From assembly GCA_019055375.1 (NCBI GenBank), contig JAHQIW010001998.1, positions 186,001 to 250,000 on the forward strand: a stretch of 64,000 bases of DNA, written 5' to 3'. Origin of the DNA: Parelaphostrongylus tenuis. Its lineage: Eukaryota > Nematoda > Chromadorea > Rhabditida > Metastrongylidae. A model generated the notes under the pieces. It did no database searches. It was given only the letters and a program-made list of their open reading frames with translations, and was not told where the DNA came from. How positions within the stretch are numbered: position 1 is the first letter of the stretch; every line of letters begins with the position of its first letter. Below are positions 36,801 through 47,685 of the stretch, one piece after another. A program made the translations under genes and the position numbers.

Positions 36801-39800
36801 TAGGCTTTTGCCCGATCTTGAGCAGTACTGACGGCAGCGAAGTACGAGCGAAGTACCGTTGCCGAACCTAACGCAGTAAAAAAAATGTAAGTCACAAAAT
36901 ATCGATGACATATGGAAGGCTTCGTATCATGGTGATGTATGAAATGTAAATTAGAGCAGTTTCTTCTGTCATAGCTATCAGGAGCTTTATCACTAGTTCT
37001 TTTGAGATGTAATCATGAAAATATGATAATAACACTTATTACAACAAGTCGTAAATCAAGACAAAATTCAGTCTTCTTTGAATAAAATTTGCACAAGGTT
37101 GATATTCCTTGTATAATTTCGATGGCTGATGTTTCGGCGATTTCTCCTTCAACATCAATATTTTATAAGTAGGTTCGAGGATATCAATAATTGTATCTAT
37201 TTAATATAATAATAACAGAGCACAGCAAAATTACATTTGGGTTTCAGCAGTGTCGCCTTCTTTGAACCCTGGAAGAGTCAAATTTTGACATAGAATCCAC
37301 TTAGTCGACCAATTTCATAGCCAAAGAAGATAAAAATTAATACGCAAGCATTTAGTCACATAGCAAGCGGCTTTTATAAATTACTTATCGTTTTGATACG
37401 CTGCGTATCATCAGTTAACATGTAGACCAGCCATACTGAGTTATACATAGGTGAGCAGTGTTCTTGGCTTAGATTAACGGCGATTTGAGATGTCTCGCGA
37501 AGTCACGAATGATGACGATACATTCGTCCTTGCAATTATTTCTGGGATTATTGAGTTTAGATCCAAAATAGTTCATGAATTTCACACGTTGAGGTTTCTT
37601 GTTTTTGTGAATAAGTAGTTAGTTCTACTTTAATACTTCCTCGTCGTGTGTTTGCATTATGCGCGCATAATGAAACGTTCAATTTAGTATTACATTCGTC
37701 CTTTTTCCATAAGGACACGTGACGATCTTCTTCATGTTTCACCAATGTACTCTTCCTGTTACCGCACCCACCATAAAGATTAGGTAAATTGTACCTGAAT
37801 GCCTGTATGTCGTTTGTTAACTATGAAAATTGCATCGTATGCCCTAACAGGTGAGATGGTGAATGCATGAGCTCAGTTACAATCAACCTAATGTTTTGTT
37901 AACCGCTTGGGAAGACATTGACGAAACGGGTAGACCATTTTGTACTGGTATAATTGAACACTCACTAATAACAATAAAGCTAAACGAGACTCTATTGGCG
38001 CGCATAGGGCAGAGACACACAACGAGAAAGACTTTGAATTAGAAGCAATTATTCTTGCTCAGGAACAGTAGACAGCGTGAAGCTTTGCATCGTTCTGAAT
38101 CTCTACGAAAACCCCAAAAATGAGGTGCAGAGATGAGAGCTTCGTCATCAAATCTGACTTGCGACATCTTAGATCGACTATTCATCTAAGCCAAGCAACA
38201 CTTCTTGCCTATTTGAAACTAGGTGTGCTTGGTGGACATAATGACTGCTGGGACATATAACAACAAAACGGTGAGTATTTATTAAAAATTCTCTACTATG
38301 CCACTAAACAATTATATTATTTCATATCTCCTTTGGTTGTAAATGTGTTCGGCTAAGTGGATTGGCCCCGGAGAAGGTTATACTGCTGAACACCCCCCCC
38401 CCCTGTACCGCTGTTGCGCTTTCTTTATATTCTATTATTGTCAATACATATACTGGTAACAATCGCGGGATCTGTCTATAAAGGAATGATAACGAATCAA
38501 TCAATCCATGCTGTAGTTAAGAGATAGTTGGTTGAGTGGCCCTTCTTCGAAGCCTAGACGTACTACAAATACCATAGCTTGTTGTTTGGCTAATGTTACG
38601 CCTAAGTAGTGAAAGTCGATACTTTTCCATGGTCGATTTTTTTATTCGTTATAGGAACTTTTGAAGGAAAAAGTTCTGTCAAACAAAGAGCTTCCACTGG
38701 ATTTCTAGCAATCACTGAAAAGCCTAGATCACGGCGAATCCAAAAATGTACTGCTTTTCTGACAGGATCTTTTTACAGCGCTGTAGAAGTGATGTAAAAA
38801 TTGTGTTTCACACGAGTAGCGCAATGTCGCGCTTATATCTCGCAGGATTGGGCCTTTCCTCTAGACTCTTTATATCCAATCGATAGCGTAAGACTTGATA
38901 ATATCCGCGAAAGTAATTTCATTATTGAATGCTTTTCATAGCAGTGTAGCAGAGAAACCAGATGTGTGTTTCACACACGCATATTTTGCAGGACAGAGCT
39001 CTTCTCGCAAAGCATCAGTGATCAATGAACATAAATCGAAAAGATTCAAAATATGGAGCACACCTGTGGAATTCTCAAAATTTAACTTATTCAATCACTA
39101 CTGAAACTTTAGAATAAGCAGAAAACGCATTATCAAGGAGCTGAAACACGGTGCAGATATTGGAAAAGTACCAACTACACTTACACACACCGCCATACCC
39201 AATGACCTGGAATGTCGCTGATTTTTTCGGTGGTAAGGATAATACCAAAAAGTTGGTTTGATTGTTTCCTTGGCTAGTGTCTGGTCCTTTCCGCGTTATT
39301 GCTTCTCGTTATTGTTTGAAATTAATCCTTTGCAGTGGAGCACCGTCCAATTGGGGAACATCATTAGGCAATTCCCTCAAACATGAGATAGTTGTTATGC
39401 TGACTGCTCGCCGAAAGTGATTTGTTTCTTCGCGCAACTATCCTGCAGTGGTCGGTATAATCACTGGGCAGCACAAATTGCAGTGGTATCTAGCCTAATG
39501 TGATTCGACACTATTTTTTTTCTGAAAATTCTGATGCCACCGAATACTCAATCATCCTACTGTAAATTGGTCCAGAAACATTATAGGAAGAACGGGCAGT
39601 TAGCTTAATAACCATCTTATGGGAAAAAGCATCACTATATGAGGTGCTTTATTTTAACAATGCTCCAGCAAAGAAGATTCGACTCAAGCGACAGCGAAGA
39701 ATTAAAGGGCGAACTATATACAATCGACACGGATCATTGAGTGTGAAGCAGACCCGTGGTAATGAGTCTTTTTTCTATTTTCAGTGTTTTGAAGTAGTTT

Positions 39801-42800
39801 GAATCTCGATAACTTAAATAAGTATTTTACTTTTGAAATAGCGTACATACTGCTCTGCGACAGCGAAAATAAACGTTTGTCTCGAACACGAGCATTTGCT
39901 CGACATTGCTTTTCCTTTAGAATTTCAGTATTCATTCCATAGCTTAGATTTCAGCAAATACAATAATGTACTAGTTTTTTGAAGAATTTTCATAGCGCCG
40001 TGACAGTGGAAATAAAATTATCTCTAACACGCGGTGCGCGTTCCTTGCTCCGGTATGTGACTGGTATTTCGGATAGTGGCATCAAGCCATCACACTTTCA
40101 AAACAACGCACGCCCTAGACGACAAGAGATGCGCGTCGAGTACGAAATATAATTTTTTTTTTTTGGCTGCGATATCGCATTAAGAAGTTTCTTCTAAGAG
40201 GTAAAAGCACTACTGAAGTTGTTGGAATTTGTTTTATCGAATGGTTATTGGAAGTCTAAAGAAAGGCTGTGTTCAGCGGAGATGCCCGAGTGTAAAACAT
40301 AATTTAATACTATTCCTGAAGCACCAAGAAAGTCTTTTTCAAAAACAACTACTAAAACTCCTGGAATTCACCAACAAAAGCGTTATGCTTAAGAGAATGA
40401 GCATGGTTGTGGATAGAGAAAAGTGGCAAGTATTTTATCCACCTCGTGGTACTAGTTCTATAATCGAAGAAATATCAGTTTTTGGTAATGGCGAGTTTAA
40501 AGAATGTTTTTGATGATTTAACGTTCTTAAGAGAGCAAGCACTATATTAGAGACCTTCTTCTTATTTTTTGATGAAGGTAGTAGAGCTTTCTGCCTATCT
40601 ATGACCTGCGAAGGAGTTAGACAGAGTACAGTGATTTTTTGAGCCTTTTCCTTGAACACCATACGCCCATCAGCCGCTGTGAATATCAATAAACCTTTGC
40701 TGCAGCACGAAGTAACTACATGAATCTCTCTAAAACGGGACATAGTAAGACTTACTGGTGGCAGTCCCGAAGAGAAAATAGCAAAGCAACATAAGAAATC
40801 GTCTCCCTTCTGGTAAAAGTTCAACGCAAAGGTAGAGACAGCAAGCAAAAAACCGCAACCACTCGGCCGACAATCAGTGGCACTCTGAAAGTATGGAGGT
40901 ATACCTTCATAAAAATATAAATTTCAAAGCTAAAAACTTTATTCGAAAATAGCAATAGGCACGCATCAGTCGGATGCAGTATCTGGTCTTTTGGGACACT
41001 TCATCACTCTGGTGTAGCGGAAAATTGCTACAGGACCTTTCTGTGTGTACAGAAACAGTGAATTATTCTATTTTTTGCTTTCCTTTCTATTTCATTTCCG
41101 AATATTAATTAGATGTTGTAATCCGTAGAGGATATGCTTTCATTGCAATTTTGCCCTTAATTTAACTAGGATTGAGAATTTCCATTTCCAGATAACTTTT
41201 GTTATTTTCCAGAACAGTTTAGTGTGCAGAAATTAAACAACAATGACAATTTCCGCTCTTTTGTAGATCTACCAGTTCCATTACTCTGACAGCATTACTG
41301 CGACCACCTTTAATTTGGAGACACTCATACATGTCAATATGCTATTTTTTTCTGTAATATTCGTTCACTATTATTACAATTACCTATGCCTTTGATTGAA
41401 TTTTCATTTCTATCTCACTACACTGTTCTCATAAAGTACGTCAATTCATGTCTTCTAATAAATCACGGAAAAGACAAGGAATTAATAAATATTGTACAAT
41501 TAGTAGGAGCGAAGAATAAATGCTTGTGTTTGAACGCTAACATCTTCAGTGCTGATTTAACGAAGCCTGTATTCTATAATGAAAGTCGATCGGCTTGACT
41601 GAGAACAAATCTAATCATAACATATCTCAGCAGCTTCTTGCTATAAGGAAAATTGCATGTATGACGAAAGCCTATCAATTTATAAGGAAAACTGTTTTGT
41701 TTAATCTTAGTGCCAAAAAATCTTAAACGTTTCTTTTGTCCATATCCATGAAACAAGAGGTAGAATCGTTGATTTCATTATCCTCTGAGAACTAGTTTTC
41801 ATCAACAGCTGTACTTTATGTGCCTCCTTGCGTCGATGGTGAGATACCTTTTAACAGATTCACATAGTATGCTTATCTTGTTTTGACTGTGGTATGTCCT
41901 CTCTGGCACCATGTCGCATATGTAAACTGCTTTATTTTCAGAACATTTCCTCTGTCTTTTTCCCCATTCACTTCAAAAGGTCATTCTTCGTGAACCAAGT
42001 TGTTAAGTCTACGTTCTATGACTTTTCGTGTTTCTATAACTTTCTATAGCATCATCTAATCGCTGACATTTTCTAATATCATATTATCTAGGTACCGCTA
42101 TGTCACAAAGTTTCCTCAATTATGTAGGGATAAAGCAATTCTGAAATCACAGATGTGAGCCGCTCTTAGTTCCAGGCATATTAATACCAAGTCAACAAAG
42201 CTTCCCATTATTCTATCGGTGTGTCAATCCACTCTTAAACTAGATAAGGCTTCATGGGAAAGCCGGATTCACTTTTATTATTGATAGCGTTAGCCCTGTA
42301 AATGCAAAAAACTACTGATTACAAAAGTGCGCTTCTCTATTGATTACACTCACTTTGTGCTCTGAACTTTGTAGGTCCAGAAGGCGAAGACAACGGCGAA
42401 AATGGCATGTGCTAATCTTGTAACGGTAGCCACAAAACCAAAGAACTGGGAAGTGGCTTCGGGGTCAATCTGAAGAAAAATCAGGACTTTCGGGAAAAGC
42501 GATTAGGGAGATAATGAACCACTAAAATCTTGGCTTCCGGGAAAAAACGACTAAAGAGATGACGATTACTAAGATTTTGCAGAAGTGTTTAACAAATAGA
42601 TATAAAGACAGAGATTTTCTTTGAAATGTGTCGAAAGAACGATGTTTATAGGAAAAATAATGAAGCGATCATTTTGTAACGCAAGCCACATAATCAATTT
42701 TCTTTCTTCGTCTTCAAAAAAAAAGTTGTCACCCGGGGTCACCAAGTATGCATAGAATGCGAACAAAGGGGCTCTGAATGAGTAAGTTATCTCCACACTA

Positions 42801-44293
42801 TGATGCACTCTCACTCCAGGCCTGTCATCTTTGCGTATCGTCAATAATGCTTTGAGCTCGGGTGCTACTGAATAGAAATTAGATCTACCGGTATAGAATG
42901 GCGTAAAGTTAATAGTGAACCTAGTGCATATGATGTTCTAAGCCTTAATCTTCGTGGAAACTGTTTTTATAACTTAGAGCTAGCGATTGCTTCGGACCTA
43001 TCGTGACCTTCCCGGCAACTGAGTGGAAGGCAGAACGGAAGCCTCGGTAGTGAACTGGATAACACAAGAAAACCCAAAAAGGGTAATCGAAGGTCTTAAG
43101 CCACATCAGGTTTCGAACTTTTCTCGCATCTCAGCACTCAAATGGTTGCTGCTTATTATAGCCAATATAACTAGCCAATAAAATGAAAGATAGGCAGTAA
43201 AAAAAGTTGAAAATTATTCTTTATCCAAAATTTTTCCAGTCTAATCAAGAAGTTCAGAGGTGATTTTATCAACACAATGGGGACCGCAGACACAAGGTGC
43301 TAGCCCCGCTCTGTCGCACACGCGGCAGCTCTGCGGCAACGTGCTCGCAGTGGCGACTGCCTCGTGCTGTCGTCCGTTAGGAAGAAGGATGCTGGTTCAA
43401 TGCCTTAACGCCATGCCTCACTATAGCCTCTTGGTAATATGCTATAGTTTCAGTATTATATGCCTGAACCATTGACACACCATATCACAACGTATCTCAT
43501 ATAATAACACCGCAACACAGGCGTTACCTCCATAGATCCACGTTTTGTACCAAAAAGTAGTGAAACTGCGCGTTTTTTACTTTAATAATTATGTTGTAGA
43601 ATAGCTTTCAGTACTAATGGGCAAAAAAAAAGACCACACCAAAAAAGCGACAGTGAGACGTTGTGTCAGGAGATCGAGCCACCAATATTCCTCCCATGGA
43701 CGGCGGTACGAGGCACTCGTCATTGCGCGCTACTTGCTGCCAGTTCTCCGCATGAGAGACGGGCGAGGCTAGCGCCGTGGATCTGCGCTCACCAATGTGT
43801 TCCATTGCGATTTAATATAATTTGATTATACGTACAAGAGTCCATAAACTAATTTGCTCAAGAACATTGAAGAGTTGTTGCAACAAAATTCGATGGGTAT
43901 TTTGAACAGAAGCTATCTAGGCACATGCACCTACCGTGTGCATATAAGGCCATTCTGACATTGTAACTATGTTATGTTCGAAAACCGCCAAGAATGTTAT
44001 GATACCGGCAATCGCTACTGCTTTCCAGTCAGTGTTTTTCTCCAGTCCTCCTCATGAAATCAGTAAATTCTGATGCAGCAATGAAGTTGAAACGTAATTA
44101 ATCAAGGTGATTGTAGGAAAAAGTTAGCTAATAGCTTAGATATTTATTGTAAAGGTCTCAATTTTTTGTAATCATTAATAGCTTCACCTGACGATCCCGA
44201 GTAAGCATTGCTAGCTTCATTTGTCAAAGATGAATGAGTTCTGCCAGAATTTTGTTGTGTCTTTCTAATATTGTCTATTTTCTGTAATTCCAT
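27879..44293 (-). CDS. Gene B: MFSD8/CLN7-like major facilitator paralog, 12 exons, one frameshift
   Basis: Exons in order (minus): 44188-44293, 43935-44047, 42354-42469, 40756-40884, 36754-36867, 35803-35976, 34465-34603, 34254-34394, 33892-33998, 30548-30720, 28400-28467, 27879-27993. Exon sizes and phases equal gene A except exon 4, which is 129 nt rather than 128. The extra base lies in a run of six A (plus strand, 40857-40862) and throws the frame into an early stop within the exon. Everything else is open with conserved splice sites, including IDPEAT in exon 3, TAQDRAKAY in exon 5, TPFMMIAYGWDG in exon 8, the GC...YSWC loop in exon 10 and GLVCWLAFF at the C-terminus. Exon 1 (start MELQKI) was recognised by its NEA..AY..S tail and donor phase matching gene A. 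The exon 2 acceptor (44048-44049) has a poor pyrimidine tract. The frameshift is either recent inactivation or a homopolymer sequencing error. Expected role as for gene A: a 12-helix membrane transporter or channel, probably endolysosomal. Confidence 0.85.
28586..28860 (+). mobile_element. RTE-type LINE, extreme 3' fragment
   Basis: Nucleotide and broken-frame similarity to the end of the LINE at 8156-9200: GTAATGTGCTTCAGCGACAA-like block, CAGCGAATCC, CGCTGGGCCACTC, GGGAAAATGG and GACGATCAACGGGACG. 5' truncated. Lies in intron 10 of gene B, antisense to the gene. Confidence 0.75.
32285..32365. repeat. Foldback-family fragment, diverged arm
   Basis: TTCTGAGGTCTAGTATGG followed by TTTCGGCGCTACACG and CTCATCAGCACCACAT, in the order seen in the left arm of the elements at 48648 and 49262. 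Strongly diverged. Confidence 0.38.
34794..35046 (+). mobile_element. tRNA-derived SINE, family 2, full-length copy
   Basis: Head GGCGCCGTAGCGGAGTGG (A-box-like), then GATGCTCGTCGGGGAGCGCG, CAGCCAGGCTAACCTCGAG, GTACTGGGATCGCCACAGTG and the tail GAACACGGATCAAATAAAG. About 250 nt; in intron 6 of gene B. It is the cleanest family-2 copy without the C-rich tract. Confidence 0.7.
36478..36575. repeat. Foldback-family fragment (right arm type)
   Basis: CTGAACAGAAAGAGACTGTG, GAGGACGAAAGAGGCGCCTG and CAGCACTTATCAGACCTCAC follow the order of the right arm at 49650-49775. A partial counterpart (AAGGTCTGATAATG) lies about 90 nt to the left. Confidence 0.42.
37121..37150 (+). repeat. Short dispersed repeat core
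   Basis: GATGGCTGATGTTTCGGCGA followed by TTTCTCCTTC; third copy of the core at 24398-24430. Confidence 0.4.
37388..37960 (-). mobile_element. Penelope-like element, degenerate GIY-YIG endonuclease part
   Basis: Minus-strand translation in shifting frames contains EYIGET and downstream VKHEEDRHVSL, a LNVSLCAHNAN block, KVELTTYSQ, an ..EIHELFWI block and a C-terminal VTSRDIS. Order and spacing resemble the GIY-YIG endonuclease end of Penelope-like retroelements (YIGET...H...EAFWI). Stops and frameshifts are frequent. It lies in intron 4 of gene B in the same orientation as the gene. Confidence 0.5.
38393..38403. repeat. Homopolymer run of 11 C
   Basis: Eleven consecutive C in otherwise AT-rich intron 3 of gene B. 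Such runs are prone to length errors. Confidence 0.8.
43515..43740 (-). mobile_element. tRNA-derived SINE-like repeat, family 3, diverged copy
   Basis: On the minus strand a TAGCGCGCAATGACG head and GGCTCGATCTCC (B-box-like) are followed by a body and a tail block (the GATCCACGTTTTGTACC region) matching 55675-55897. Located in intron 2 of gene B, overlapping a relatively GC-rich patch. Confidence 0.5.
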
Positions 44294-44310
44294 CGCTATC
44301 TCTAAATAGA
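44294..44310 (-). promoter_or_regulatory. Candidate 3' splice (trans-splice) acceptor before gene B start
   Basis: On the minus strand TCTATTTAG ends with AG at 44302-44303, eight bases before the ATG of exon 1 (44291-44293). This is close to the nematode acceptor consensus and would give a very short 5' untranslated region, typical of a spliced-leader transcript. The parallel site in gene A supports it. No promoter element could be recognised further upstream. Confidence 0.42.
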
Positions 44311-47300
44311 GTTATTGTTTAGACGGCGCGATAACATCATCAGTTTCTCATAGTTCATGATAGGTGAGCCGGCAAAGCTATGGAACGATGTGTAGCGAAA
44401 AATGCACTTTATTGCGTTGAAACAGTCGTGAGTAATTAGAAGAAAGAAAAAGGAAAAATGTTACCGGAAAAAAGCGGTCGGCGATGATTAATTACTTAAG
44501 TGTACTTTGTATACTGTTTCACGCGTAGCACTGTCAAAGGTGAATGAATGCTTATTTGGCTTATATAAAACTCACATAGGCCAGCAATGTATTGAGCTAG
44601 TTTAGCTTGCCTTCCCGCACAAATTTGGTTCTATTTCTTTGACCCGGAGGAATAGATAGCTTAGTTTTGAAATGAAATGTTAAATTCATGTATAACATGG
44701 AAGGATATTCATCTGTCAAGCGCTATTCATTTGACGTTTTTGTAGATGTTTCTGAGCTGTATTTCTCTAAGAAGCTACAAACACCATTCAAAGGCAATGA
44801 ATCGGAGCTTCCCAAAAAAAAAAAGAAAGGAAACTGTGGGAGAATTACGGTGGCCTTAGCTTTTCAATCGATGGCAAGTGCCGGTATTTTGAAAATTATG
44901 GGTAATCTAGAATATATCTTCTTTTTCCCTGATGAGGCAGTATCGGAAATATCAATGGGCACAACCTCGGGAGTGTTGTTTCGACAATAAGGACGTTTCC
45001 AGGGAAGAAGACCATTTCTATCAAAATCCGATCGCCTTAGAATCGATGAGAACGACAAAAAATCCAACTAATTAGTTTTTGCAAGATCAGAAGTTAAATG
45101 ATGTGAGAGTCTCAACACACTCTACATTTCTCTCGTTTCATTGCACCCACAGCTCACAAAAGCTCTCAATCAAGCTTCTGCGCATCGGTCAGGCTGCTGC
45201 TTGAAAGCATTAATATTCCTTATGATTATCGTTAGATGCTGGATGATTCTTTTTTTTATAATCCTGGAATAGCCTTTCCAGGGCGTTTAACGTGCATTGG
45301 AGAATATGAGCTGATGCTGGAGAACTCCCGTAGCGAATGCACTATCATGTAGGGTGGGAAGCTTGGTGGTCCTGGAGCGGGAACGGACGAGAGTCTAGGT
45401 AGCTTGGGCCACCTGGATGATCAATGTATCAATACGCTGCCTTCTCGCCTCGTATTTCAATTAACAGAGCTTTGAAGTATCTCAAGAGCCAATTTCTTTT
45501 TTCCTCCACGACATTGACAGATTATTTTTCAACAATGTGAAGTTGACAGAAAGCGGTGTTGTAAAAGTACTCTTTTCCGAGAGAACAGTTCACGTCAGAT
45601 GGCAACCATTATTGATTTCACCTTGTATTGAAGGCCACCACCAAGTCATACTTCCGTTCTAGCGGTGCTCTACTACTTTAAGTTTAACTCAATGAGGAAC
45701 ACTTATACCACGATAACAATCATTTGTGGAACATTGACTGTGATCAACGCTTCTCTCATGAGGAAATAGACTGAATCTATAGTCGGATAATATCTTTGAC
45801 TAATTACCTGTTAGTCCAACAATATAAGAAACATTTCTGTTTTAGTAAAAGTGCAATTAATTGAGAGCATGGAAGAGATGCTGGTCATATGACACTAGGA
45901 GAAAAAACCCTTATCCGAAGGGTGACGAAATATGGGATACACCTGAGGTTCTATTTCATTAGGGCCAATAAATGGGTTGAAAATAGTACGCTGAAGTCAG
46001 CAATCACTGACACAAACATCAGCATTACTAGTTTTGCTAGAACAAAAAAAGCGTTACTTCACGATTCAAATGCTCAGGTTAACTGTGTAAATGATAGATG
46101 TCGAAAACACAGAGAAATAAGACGACGAGACTAAAAAACAACGATTGGAACATTCCAATATCGATGAGAAAACGTTTCGAATACGTTAACAAGGACCTCT
46201 CGTAGTCGTTTTTCTTACTCAAACGTGAAGCTTATTACAGCTATGGCAGTCTGCCCACTTTCAAAAAATAAAGCGTTTGTAAACGCTAGAAATCCGAGAA
46301 TGAACCGTAAGGACGAATGTGTCACTGTTACACGAGACATGGCACCTTACATGCGTTTAATTTTCTGACTTGATTTAACGGGCGGTGCTTAGGCATCCAT
46401 CCTGGTTACCGACTCATAAAAATTTTGATAACAGTGTACGTCCAGGCTCCGAAGAAGGCCGGTGTTACCGAAGCGTCAGACAGTTATCCGTACAGCGAAC
46501 TATCAACACAACAACGGCGATACCAACGTCGTCTTCCAACGTCATGCCAGCTAAAGAGCTAAGTTTCCATATTTGAACTGATAAATTACTTCGATGTCGA
46601 GGTTAATAGAAAGTCGATCTCTCGAACTTTTGAGTTGAGATCGATAGAATCTTGATATTTACTGATCAATTATTGTGTCAGTTAATCTACCGTTGATACG
46701 CTGCTGTGTATTTTTGACGGGTATTGATGTATTATTATGCAACTGTTCATTATAGGTTGCTTTTTTATGCTATATTGATAAATAATCCGCGTGGCATGCA
46801 TCTATTTCGCACACCGTAATTGAACACAAAAACAACTGAACTGAGCATTCGCTACTCGAGTCATTACAGTTGTGGCTCTCACATACTGCTGAGCGTATGG
46901 CTCGGCCTTTCGGCCTTATGAATAGCAGAAATTTCTGTTGATAATCGGGTGTGCACTATTAATATATTTATTTTTTTATGTTTATAATGAAGTTTGAAAA
47001 CAGACGATAAGATGGATACTTGCTTTTTTTTTTTTGAAATGATATCCTACTTCTCGCCACTCATGAACACACAAACATTTTATGTAACACAGATTTACTT
47101 TTCGATGTAGGGCACTTAATAGCTTCGTTGTCTTCGAATCCGATTGATTTGATGAAAACTTGAAAAGACATCAACCAAGATGACTTAAAAAGGTGGAGTA
47201 TGTTGCAATCTTACAGTGAGATTACCCCATAGAAACACTATTTCGTGGGGCGCGGTAATTATGCTTCTTCAGAGGCATTTCTAAAGCTCGTCAATTTTTT

Positions 47301-47685
47301 CCAATCTTTGAACAGAGAACAAAACAACGATCTGGAGTAATCAGTTTTCTGCGTCGAAACTGATACTCGATAATGATCAATGCTGCTTTCAGTGCGACGG
47401 TGTGATTGCTTAGAGCTAAACGGTTTGACACACGTCTTCATTGCCGCTAATCATGAAATGATATAAATAAATAAATCTTAGAGCCTTTTCTACAGTAATA
47501 GAACATCGACATGTTAAATGCAAAATGTAAAGACATTCGAGACAAGTGAAGGTACCATCGATTTAAAGCCATAACCTCCAAAGATAATGTAGTGTGGCAC
47601 ACACCTTTACATGACTGGGTCCAACAGAATCACCGTAAAAATCGCTGTTAATGCAATCTTCATGGAAACGTCTAGGTTCTAAGAA
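44311..47685. other. Spacer between genes B and C
   Basis: About 3.4 kb between the 5' end of gene B and the 3' end of gene C. I see no recognised repeat copy and no gene with support. A 100-codon plus-strand frame at 44688-44990 contains a lysine run from an A homopolymer, and a shorter one lies at 45889-46134; neither has recognisable features. Confidence 0.5.

Noticed and set aside
40435..40848. 137-codon minus-strand frame near gene B exon 4
   Set aside because: Reads the +1 frame created by the extra base through exon 4 and then intron; not an independent gene.
44688..44990. 100-codon plus-strand frame upstream of gene B, divergent orientation
   Set aside because: Contains a lysine run from an A homopolymer, no signal, domain or repeat, and no splice-site support; a frame of this length is expected by chance in 64 kb.
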